A stretch of 64,000 nt of DNA from Camellia lanceoleosa (Eukaryota; Streptophyta; Magnoliopsida; Ericales; Theaceae), in NCBI GenBank assembly GCA_025200525.1, contig CM045762.1:123819752-123883751 (forward strand), given 5' to 3'. The position numbers and the translations under genes are program-made. Of the stretch, positions 54,916-64,000 are shown in pieces (position 1 is the first letter of the stretch; the number at the start of each line of letters is the position of its first letter). The notes beneath the pieces are model-generated. The model worked only from the letters and a program-made list of their open reading frames with translations. It had not been told where the DNA came from and ran no database searches.

Positions 54916-55329
54916 TACCTCGGCAACCTGAGGTGATGGAACCTATACTGTTTTTACACATAGTACGTCGACTAAGTCTTACTCTATCCCCAACGACCGA
55001 AATCATCACTCGTCGACTTCATATGACCAAGACTTTGCAGTCTAATTTATCAATGACCAAGAATCAAGAACCAAGTTCTTCAAGTTCCTTAACCGAGATC
55101 GCTCCTCTAGCCGAGATTTTTGCTTTATTAAATCAAAAAGTCCAAGAGTTTTATATGCGTATGAGCTGTCACATACGGTTTTTTCAACCGTTTCCACCAC
55201 GTGTCCATCTCTCATTAGTTTGTACTTGACACGCGATATCAAGACACGTTGCCTTTACGCACGCCGCCTGACAGACAAATCGTCCAAGGCACATTATTAT
55301 GATTTGCCACCTTTTTCATAGTTTCAACA

Positions 55330-56106
55330 AAACTCCTCCCTCTCTCTCTGTCTTTTCACTTTTGTAAAAAACAATCTCCTTTGTTTCACAAATTTTCTCT
55401 CTAAACTTCCATTCTCGAATCCGCAATTACCGTTTCTTCAAAGCTCTGCAACCATTTCGATTACCTTCTCCGGCGACCCTTTCATCATTTGTTTGCGATT
55501 ATTCACGTTGTCTGACTCCGACGATACCCATATTGGCACTCATTTTACTTGGTAAGTCACAATTTTGTTTCCTCTTTAAGTTCAGTCGCTGATTTATTTC
55601 AAAGTCTATTGCCTATTTACACGCTGTTTGCTACCATTGCAAATCTGTTGTGTTCTCAAATCTTTACTGTATGTCGAATCACGCATTTGTCTATGCGGTT
55701 CAATATATCCTTGTATCTTATTCACATTGTTTTGTGATTCTTGCACACACGTAGTTTTCACAAATTTGAGGCTTTAACAACTTTGCCACTGTTCTTGGCT
55801 TTTGCATATCCACACACGTATTCAGTGTTTCTTGAAAAAATATGTTACTTTCTTAATTCTGAATCATGTTCCTTCTTGTTTTTGTCTGACTTGTTTTCAG
55901 ATTCTAGCCTTTGATTTCTTATTTCCATATAGATTTAGGTTTGGGATTTGATAGAAATCACATCTCTTAGGGAAATTGAAACAAATTCCCCCTAGATCTT
56001 AAAAAACCCTTGCCCCAGCTTTTGTTTAGGGTTTAGCCGAGGTCTTTCAAACTCTTACCAACTACTCTCTTCTGAAATCTTACATTTTCTTCCTTTAGCC
56101 GACATC
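55330..56106 (+). promoter_or_regulatory. Leader and 5' UTR intron of the antisense gene
   Basis: A TC-rich start (CTCCCTCTCTCTCTGTC at 55335) is followed by a perfect donor TTGGTAAGTCA (GT at 55552). An acceptor CTTCCTTTAG (AG at 56097-56098) lies 8 bases before the ATG at 56107. The 547-base intron is T-rich. Between 54916 and 55330 I see G+C-mixed sequence but no TATA box I would insist on. Confidence 0.5.
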
Positions 56107-58515
56107 ATGGATATGTTCAAGTGGAGGGTAGATACCCCAGAAAAACTAGGACACTTCTGTCGAGAGTTCTGCATCCCCACCAATGTTCAGCTCAGGTTGG
56201 TTGGGAAGGAGGACTTTATCATGTCCGATGAGGATTCCACGCCCTTCCCAGTAGTTGCTTTCATCGAATGTGGTCTTCGGCTTCCCTTAGACATATTTTT
56301 TAGGGAAATCCTTCACTACTACAAACTTAACCCTATGCAGTTGGCCATTAACTCCTATAGGGTCATTAATGGTATAATTGCTCTAGCTTGCCGAGAAAAT
56401 GCTAGGATAACACTAGCTGACATCCAATATTGTTATACCATGTGTGGCCTAAAATCTAAAAAAGGCTAGATTTATTACCTCAAGCCAAGATCCACAACCT
56501 ACAAAATCATAGCTGACCTCCCAGACTCCAACAAAGGTGCTAGAGATGACTACTTGATCGTCTTGGGTAACTGGAAATTTGCTCCAGATGATGACCTTCA
56601 TCTCTTTCCTCTACGCCAATCGATGTTAAAAATGATGAGGGTAAGAACTAAGTGTCAACTTCTCTGCTTAAGACTTTACCACTTTATTCCTTTTATCTGT
56701 GCTAATGTTTGAATTTTGTTCTTGCAGCTCTTCCTCAGCCATCAAAAGATTTTCATAAAACACGCTTCCCAAGAAAGACCTTAAAAGGCTCTTTGGGCTT
56801 GCCAAATGACCAAAGGTAAAGCCCTTTGTTGCTTAATTACATTCAAACTTATAAGTCTGCACTACCTGACGTTCCCAAGAGGAACAAGACCCCTCATTCT
56901 GCTACAACTCAATAGGCTACATCATCACCAAGGCCAGATCAAGGATCTACCTCTAGTCCTGCAAAGCAACCATCCACTTCTGCTTCCCAATTAATTCCTC
57001 TACATCAACACCAATGCCATTGTCGAGTCCTTATTAACGCTCCTATTGGGAGGACTCGAAGCCGCAGACGCCGAGGTTCTGACACACCGATGGTCGACCC
57101 TTCTAACCCTCCTATTGCTCTTCCTGTATTTCATTTCGGCACCAGAGTCGCCGTTGCATCAACCATCGACAAAATGGGCGGTGCAAAAATCATCCTGGAC
57201 GACCCACTTACCAACATTCCCAATGTGGTGTCGGTCCATTCTTCTTCTCCCTCCCAATCGCAACCAAAACCCAAGGAAAAAAGTGTAAAAAGGGCCAAGG
57301 CCAAGCCCAGCGCCACCGAGGTGGAGTCAGAAGACACAGTGCCAATTTCAAAATTGGCTGAAGCTAAGAAGTCTGCCAAGAAAAGGCCTGTTGAGGCCGA
57401 GGCATCTGACTCTAAGCCCTTTGGCTTCCATCCCAACGCTCCATGGACTCTATTCGTCACAGTCGGAGACTAACCTCTTCTAGTCGGGGACAGCGCGCTC
57501 GACAGCCTGGAAGTCGATGCCGCCATATCCACCGTCATTCTACTCCCAACCGACATCAACCAGATGGCTGAGCTTTCAGAGTATGAAAATTACGCGATGA
57601 TGATGCAACATTATGTCTTGGTAAGTCTCAACACTTGTATTTTTAATCTAACTTAAACTCTAGTTTTCATACTTAACGATTTTTTTTTTTGCACTCTTGC
57701 AGGCTATCCAGCAGGGTTATTCCCTTGTAGTTAAGACCGAGGAGTTCAAGAAGGAACTAACCCAAAAGACAAAGGAGGTAGCCAAACTCCTATCCTCACT
57801 AAAGCCCGTATCCGAGGTCTTCTAGATTAGGCCAAGGTTACTAAGTTGGCCCTGAAAAGTGCTAAGGACCGCACTGAGGCTACAGAAAATGTTGTCGAGG
57901 TTGCTCAGGCCGAGGCAAAAGAAGCCAAGGAGAAAGAGGCCCAGGCCCAAATCAAGCTCCAAGCGGCACTGTCTACAAAGGCAGCCGAAATCAAAGAGGC
58001 GGACGAGAAGGCCCATGCCGAGAGGGCAGCTGACATCTGTGAGGAATACAAAAAGCAAGTCAGACAGGCATGAAATAGGGGTTACACTCTTGGTTGGATG
58101 GCTGCTCTGAAAGAGCTAGCTGTCCCCAAGGACTCACCCCTCCAAGATGAAAGTCGACTTGTCGTTCCATTCCCTCCCGCTCTAAGCTAATCTGAAGGTG
58201 AGGCTGAAGGGAAAGAAAAAGAATAAGAAGTTGAGGTCGAAGCTGGTGCTGAGGGTTCAGCAAGGGCCAAGTCCCCAACTCTGAATGAGCAAGTCCTAGA
58301 CTTGACTCAGGATGACGAGGACGAGGTCTCCAAGAGTGCCTCTCCCAAAAAGAGCCATGTTAGAGGCTGAGGTATAGACAGTCGAGAAGAGCCTCGACCA
58401 AACTCTTCATGAGATCGATGCCGAGATCGAGGTAGAGAGGACTGTCGAGAAGCTTTCCCAACTATTTGTCGAGGTCGATACACAGCCAATTGCTGAAGCG
58501 GAGCGGTCCACTTAG
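56107..58515 (+). pseudogene. Antisense gene of element D (Transposase_28-like N-terminus, coiled coil)
   Basis: The ATG at 56107 starts MDMFKWRVDTPEKLGHFCREFCIP. Next comes VVAFIECGLRLPLDIFFREIL, YYKLNPMQLAINSYRVINGIIAL, and YCYTMC, the pattern of the plant gypsy-type transposon domain (Pfam Transposase_28). A TAG at 56467 stands for Trp. An intron at 56641-56727 (GTAAGA...CTTGCAG) follows in phase 0. A second likely intron begins at 56815, and a third at 57621-57702 (GTAAGT...CTTGCAG). The later part has proline/lysine-rich sequence, then an Ala/Glu/Lys coiled coil (57720-58070) and an acidic end with stop at 58513-58515. Several nonsense codons are present. It is transcribed, if at all, against the element's own RNA. 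The function in Tat elements is unknown. Confidence 0.72.
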
Positions 58516-59304
58516 AATCTTTTCTCTTTTTGTACTTTGTCCTCCATTCTGAACACTATTTGTTTTGTTAGGTCGAAGTGCCACTTCTGTAATTGAATGA
58601 GTAATCTTTTTCTTGAATGCAAGTCTTTTGTCTTCTAAGTGTTGAATGTGTGCCTTCTTCTTTTCTTCTATGCATGTTTACTATTTCTTTTATGGCTTTC
58701 ATGCCTCCATAGTTAGAATTTTTTGCATTTCTTCAAAGTATACCTTAACTATATAATAACTCCAGGATATAATACCTCGGATATAAACCATGAATGTTTT
58801 CCTCAGCCAACCATTGGCATACCTCGGCTAACACTTTAGAAATGCCAAAATATTTTTACAAGTGTTAGTCAGTATTGCTTTTGACTTTCACATGCTATGT
58901 TCTTTTTCTTCACCATTTTCAAGCTTGGCAATCTGGTTGGCCATCTCGGCCAATATGTAACTCAGATACTTCTTTTTAATATTACCTCGGCTAACTTTAC
59001 CTTGTAAATTTTTCTGAAATTTCAACAGGTGTTTAAGCCAATTCTAGCTTGTAATTTTTTGAAAAATTTCACCAAGTCTTCCCAAGCTCTTAAACTTTTA
59101 AGCTTATTCATCATTCTCCAGCTCTCTGCCCCCTAATGTGAACCTAAGTTGCACTTAAGTTCACATTAAGAATGTGTAGCCTTTCGCCAAAGTCAGATTC
59201 AAACAAAGACTGGCCGAGGTTCTCAACCTTGGTTTCTCTGTTAATCTAACTGAAATGCACTTAGTTTCATTCTAAGTTTAACTCTACCGACATGGCAAGT
59301 CTAG
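58516..59304. other. Non-coding 3' region between antisense gene and tandem array
   Basis: T-rich sequence with TACCTCGG/CCTCGGCTAA words (58772, 58820, 58985) similar to the LTR. No gene. Confidence 0.45.
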
Positions 59305-59855
59305 TTCCAATTCAACTTAGTTCAACTCTATTATATGCAAGTATAATTCAACTCTGCCATATAATAAGTCTAAGTTATTCGTCATGTTTCAATCAGAAAC
59401 ATCGTCAACTTAGTTCAACTCTATTATATGCAAGTATAATTCAACTCTGCCATATAATAAGTCTAAGTTATTCGTCATGTTTCAATCAGATTCAACTCTA
59501 CTATATGGAAGTATAATTCAACTTTGCCATATAATAAGTCTAAGTTATTCGTCATGTTTTAATCAAAAACATCACCAACTTAGCTCAACTCTACTATATG
59601 CAAGTATAATTCAACTCTGTCATATAACAAGTCTAAGTTATTTGCATGTTTCAATCAGAAACATCACCAACTTAGTTCAACTCTACTATATGCAAGTATA
59701 ATTCAACTTTGCCATATAATAAGTCTAAGTTATTTGTCATGTTTCAATCAGAAACATCGCCAACTTAGTTCAACTCTACTATATGCAAGTATAATTCAAC
59801 GCTGCCATATAATAAGTCTAAGTTATTTATCATGTTTCAATCAGAAACATCGCCA
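59305..59855. repeat. 93-bp tandem array between convergent genes
   Basis: Units begin at 59313, 59406, 59576, 59668 and 59761, with a shortened unit around 59490. Each has CAACTTAGTTCAACTCTA, TATGCAAGTATAATTCAACT, CCATATAATAAGTCTAAG and GTTTCAATCAGAAACATC. The open frames across it are by-products. It sits between the 3' end of the antisense gene and the 3' end of pol. Confidence 0.85.
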
Positions 59856-59949
59856 AAGGAATGGTCAATCCTATTACACAAATTTCAATATCAAGCTAAA
59901 ATTTTATTATTTCTTCGGCTAATGACATAAATTTCGAAAAAACAAAAAT

Positions 59950-62900
59950 CTAATGATAGAAAAACTACAAGTTGCAAGTGTTCCAGGGTCTTGGCAACTC
60001 TTTTCCCTCACTATCTTCAAGCCGATATGCCCCATTGTCGGCGACCGAGATAATTTTATAAGGCCCTTCCCAATTTGAGCCAAGTTTGCCCTCCCTAGAA
60101 TCCTTCTTTTTGCCAACTACTTTCCTTAGCACAAGGTCCCCAACTCTGAACTCTCTTAGGTTGACCTTCTTATTGTAAGCCCTAGCAAGTTGTTATTGGT
60201 ATGCCCCCAGCTGAATTACTACTCTCTCTCTCTCTTTTCTCCTCCAATAGGTCTAGGTCTCGGGCTAGGAATGTCTCATTTGAACCATTTTATACTCCCT
60301 GGGTTCTGATCCCTGGAATGCCAACTTCCAATGGGATAACTGCTTCAGTGCCATAAGCCATGGCAAATGGAGACTCCCCAGTTGATCTTCTCGGCGTAGT
60401 CCGATATGCCCAGAGTACATTGGGCAATTCCTCCACCCATTTTCCCTTTGCTGCTTCCAATCTCTTTTTGATCACATCTTGTTGGATGCTTCTGCCTGAC
60501 CATTATTTTAAGGGAAGCTTGGAGTAGAGTAGTAGTTCTTGATTTTGTACTTTGCATAGAAGCCTTTGATTAGCTTGTTGTCAAACTACATACCATTGTC
60601 TGCTATTATTGCCCTTGGGATCCCAAACTTGGTGATGATGTTCTTCCATATGAAGTTCTTCACATCAGTATCCCGAATATTCACAAGGGGTTCAGCTTTT
60701 ACCTACTTTGTGAAATAATCAATTGCTACTAGAAGAAACTTCCTTTGCCCAGTTGCTTGGGGCAGTTGTCCAACAAGATCTATGCCCCACTAGGCAAATG
60801 ACCAAAGGCTAGATACTGGGTTCAGATCTGCTACTGGTTAATGTATCAAAGGTGCGAACCATTGCCACTTCTCGCACTTTCTGACATAGGATTCAACATT
60901 CTTCTGTATGTAGGGCCACCAGTACCCCTGAGTAATGGCTCTATGAGCAAATGATGTGCCCCCTATATGGCTTCTACATACTCCTTCATGTATTTCATAC
61001 AAGAAGTCTTCAACTTGAGAGGGATGCACACATCTCAAAAGGGGACCAGTAAAAGACCATTTATAGAGATGTGCTTCTGCTGTTAGGCTAAACCGCGCCG
61101 ACTTCAGTCTGGTCTTGTGTGCCTCTTTTCGGTCATCTGGCAACTTTCCATCTCTAAGGAACATTACTATTGTGTCCATCCAACTTGGGCCCATCTCCAC
61201 ACACATTGCTTCGTACTCTGTGATCAGTGATTCCACACTTGAGCCTGATAAATAATCAACCATTATTGTCCTTGCCTCTCCTGATTTCATTGCATTAGCC
61301 AGGTTAGCCAAGACATCGGCATGGCTATTGTCATCTCGGCTAACCTACTGTAGTCAGCAATCCTGAAACAAGGCTAACAGTCTAACAACCTCTTTGACAT
61401 AGGCTATCATTCTTTCATCTCGGGCTGCATATTCGCATGTTGCCTGGTTCACAATAAGCTGGGAGTCACAGAAGACTACTACTTCGTCAGCTTCCATTAC
61501 TGCTACTAACTTTAGCCCTGTGATTAATGCCTTATATTCTGCTTCATTGTTTGAGGCTTTAAACCCCAAACGAATAGACTGCTCTAACATTCGCCCATCT
61601 AGAGATACCAACACCACTCATGTCCCAGCTCATTGGCAGTTTGAACTCCCATCAACAAACAGGCGGAAAGAGTCGCCGATGTAAATATCACAAGTCTTGA
61701 GTTTCTCTTCTTTCTTCTGCTCTGCTATGGGGTTTTTCATTCCCAGCTAAGTCTTTTCTTGTTCCCATGGACATCCTAAGCCATGGCTCACTGGAGCTCG
61801 ACATAGGATGGCACCAGGTGTGAACTCGGCCACAAAGTCAGCCATAGCCTGGCCTTTGATTGTCGTTCTGGGTCTGAACTCTAAATCGTATTAGCCCAAT
61901 ACCATTGCCCATTTGGCTACCCTACTTGTTAGATCTCCTTGTTGTAGCAGGGACTTCAAAGGGTGCTCAGTCAACACCACAATCTTGTGGGCTTGGAAGT
62001 AATGATTCAACTTTTTGGAAGTCCTCACTAAGGCTAGTGTCAATTTCTCCAGGGGTAAGTACCTGGTCTCAGCACTTGCTAAAGTTTTACTCACATAGTA
62101 CACTGCCCTTTGTTCTCATTTCTCTTCTCTGGTTATCACTTTACTTACTGCGTGCTCTGAAACTGCCAAGTATAAGAATAGCTCCTCTCCAGGTACTGGA
62201 TTTGACAAAACTAAAGCTGTTGTCAGGTACTTCTTTAAGTCGGCCAAGGTGACCTTGCATTTCTCTATCCACAAAAAATCTGTGGCTTTCTTTAATAAAC
62301 CGAAAAATGGTTTACATTTATCTGAACTTCTGCTTATAAACCTATTGAGGGCTACGGCCCTTCCTGTTAACATCTACACTTATTTTGCCGACGTTGGGCT
62401 TTTCAAGTCCATGATAGCCTTGATTTGATCTGGGCTTGCCTCAATGCCTCTTATGGTAACCAAGTATCCCAGGAACTTACTAGACCCAACTCCAAATGCA
62501 CATTTCGAAGTATTGAGTCGGAACCGATATGTTCTAAGGATGTCAAAAACTGCCTTCAAGCCAGCCAAGTGATTCTCAAGTTCTTTGGTCTTTACGACCA
62601 TGTCATCAATGTATACTTCCATTATTTTGCCAATCAGATGTCTGAACATCTTGGTCACCAACCTCTGGTAGGTTACTTCTGCATTTTTCAACCCGAAAGG
62701 CATCACTCTATAGCAATACAACCCTTTTACGGTGATAAATGCAGTCTTCTCCTCATCAGGGGGTACATTGCTATCTGATGCTACCCTCTGTGAGCGCCTA
62801 GGAAGTTCATCCTTCCATGCCCTGAAGTGGCATCCACTAATTGATCAATCTTGGGGAGTGGGAAACTGTCTTTGGGACAAGCCTTATTTAGGCTAGTGAA

Positions 62901-63824
62901 GTCCACACAGACCCTCCACTTCTCATTCTTCTCTTTCACAACAACTGTGTTTGACAACCAAGTTGGGTAGTTTACCTCCCAAATGGCTCTGGCCTCTAAC
63001 AATTTGTCCACTTCCTTATCTACTGCCTCCACATGAACCAACGTTGGCCTCCTTGCTTGTTGAATGATAGGTTTAGCCGACCTGTCTGCGTTCAGTCTGT
63101 GGCATGTAACCTCGGGGTCAATGCTAGGCATCTCGTAGAGCGTCCAGGCAAACACCTTTATGTTTGCTCGCAAGAATGCTTCTAACTCCCTTTCCTCCTT
63201 TTCGGCCAAGCCTAAGCCGAGAAGGAAGAAGCGCTCTTCATCGCCTTGCTGGACCAGAATTTTCTTCAAGGCTTCCTCGTTTTTGTCGGCCGATTCTTTG
63301 CCGACGTCATCCGGGACCTCCATGTCATCGTCCTCAATCTCTACTATTTCTGCTTCTCGTATGTTGCTGGTGGATTTCATTGCTACCATGGAGCAATTCT
63401 TTGTCTGTACCTAATCCCTTCTAATCTCCTCAATTCCATGCTTTGTTGGGAACCGCAACAGCTGGTGCAGTGTTGAGGGAACAACCTTCATTGTGTACAA
63501 CCACGGCCTTCCCAGTATGACATTGTAAGGGGAAGGGCTGTCAATTACTATGAACTCTGTGCTTACCTTCTTGGTGCCTGCCTGTACTTCCAAATTTATT
63601 GGCGTTCTATTGAACCCCACCATCAAACTATTGGACTACTCCAAATCATCTTGGTGGAGGCCGAGCCCCTTGTAACATCTAACATACATGATGCCACAAG
63701 AGCTGCCTTGGTCAATTAGAATGCCTTTTACCTGGCATTTTCCAATCTTGAGGGATACCACCAGAGCGTCGTTATGTGGATGCTACACCATGTCTAGGTC
63801 GACCTCGGTAAAGAACACCATTGG
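59950..63824 (-). pseudogene. pol: pol of element D: PR, RT, RNase H, INT
   Basis: Protease end: GILIDQGSSCGIMYVRCYKGLGL (the DxGSS form is common in this lineage), VIDSPSPYNVILGRPWL. Reverse transcriptase: [38 protein letters not shown] and the catalytic [10 protein letters not shown] near 62605. RNase H: LFVDGSSN near 61645, SNNEAEYKALITGL, CDSQLIVNQ. Integrase: HEGVCRSHIGG, CEKWQWFAP (zinc-binding, one Cys replaced by Trp), [27 protein letters not shown], and at the end LPRPWNTCNL with stop at 59950-59952. There are at least eight stops (for example 62780, 62379, 61890, 61353, 60837) and frameshifts near 62790 and 60345. The tandem RNase H pair suggests the Tat dual RNase H (61900 and 61600). 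Confidence 0.88.
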
Positions 63825-64000
63825 TATAACAACCTCGATCCGCAATTAGCTACTAATCCGTAATTATGGACGTTAATTAAGTGGATAAAATAAATTATGG
63901 GTTTATTATGTATTTTACATGATCTTTGGCTTTCTATTTATTACTTGTAGAAATATATGTCTGGAACTCCGCTTTAATATGAAAATTGAAAGCCTTATCG
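63825..64000 (+). mobile_element. Start of another TGTAACAACC-type LTR
   Basis: It begins TATAACAACCTCGATCC, with AATTAGCTACT near 63847 and ATTGAAAGCCTTATCG at the edge. These match 47264 onward (TGTAACAACCCTCG, AATTAGCTACT, ATTGAAGGCCTTATCG). The left flank is protease of element D. It continues past the window, so a solo LTR and a whole element cannot be told apart. Confidence 0.7.

Larger units (their letters stand above)
54359..63824 (-). mobile_element. Element D: Tat-lineage Ty3/gypsy with antisense gene
   Basis: On the minus strand: protease end, reverse transcriptase, RNase H, integrase (63824-59950), a 93-bp tandem array (59855-59305), the region of a plus-strand gene (58515-55330), a polypurine tract and the 3' LTR (54897-54359). 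The 5' part (LTR, gag) is outside the window or cut off, since an LTR of another family starts at 63825. Extra genes in antisense between integrase and 3' LTR are a known feature of Tat-lineage elements. Confidence 0.87.

Noticed and set aside
59292..59922. Open frames of 60-75 residues repeated in tandem (a possible repeat protein)
   Set aside because: They follow the 93-bp DNA repeat, whose period is a multiple of three, and are absent where the unit length changes. No start context or homology.
63707..63720. DQGSS in the protease of element D as a lost catalytic residue
   Set aside because: The catalytic aspartate and glycine are present; DQGSS in place of DTGSS is, as far as I recall, common in this lineage, so it is not reported as a defect.

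Overview
The window is a stretch of flowering-plant nuclear DNA, probably from a (woody?) eudicot, made almost entirely of transposable elements. The evidence for a plant is the set of families seen: Tekay-like Ty3/gypsy elements with an initiator-Met primer site, Tat/Ogre-lineage gypsy elements, a Copia element, an L1-type LINE with an RNase H domain, a PIF/Harbinger element, a CACTA end, a SINE candidate and several MITEs. The species cannot be read from the sequence. I found no intact host gene, rRNA, tRNA gene or CRISPR array.

Layout, left to right. 1-642 holds a hAT-like G+C-rich fragment and CACTA-like subterminal sequence. 643-15141 is a long-LTR, gag-only Tekay-like element (A; target-site duplication CTAGT). 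A related solo LTR (2933-4855) sits in its 5' LTR, and a 4.0 kb Tat/Ogre solo LTR (6003-9999; CTATC) sits in its gag. 15142-17352 holds a SINE, a foldback MITE and a CACTA right end. 17376-36690 is a 5'-truncated LINE on the minus strand. Its 3' UTR is split by a Copia element (17432-29627). The Copia is itself interrupted by a solo LTR (25576-28511; TTAAC) and by a cluster of LTR, Tat gag and MITE debris (18346-22920). The LINE's RNase H is split by another solo LTR (29948-32505; GCTGA).

37508-46325 is a complete but frameshift-ridden Tekay chromovirus (C; AGTGA) with almost identical LTRs. 46615-52666 is a PIF/Harbinger DNA transposon with a TAA duplication, a Myb-like ORF1 and an internally deleted transposase; it is interrupted by a solo LTR (47264-49644; CTGAG). 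52967-53616 is an RNase H-like fragment split by a small MITE. 54359-63824 is a Tat-lineage gypsy element (D) read on the minus strand. It carries on the opposite strand an intron-containing antisense gene (about 55330-58515) that converges with pol across a 93-bp tandem array. The last 176 bases begin another LTR.

The most notable pattern is that several different LTR families carry a short array of self-complementary 10-14 bp motifs with the shape CGC-TCGA-GCG, or the sister form CGC-ACGT-GCG. A separate Tat/Ogre LTR carries eight AAGCTT-centred inverted motifs just upstream of a TATA box. These look like convergently built LTR regulatory arrays. All coding regions are decayed copies, so the genes do not work together now. 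What the window preserves is a readable order of insertions, solo-LTR formation and deletion.
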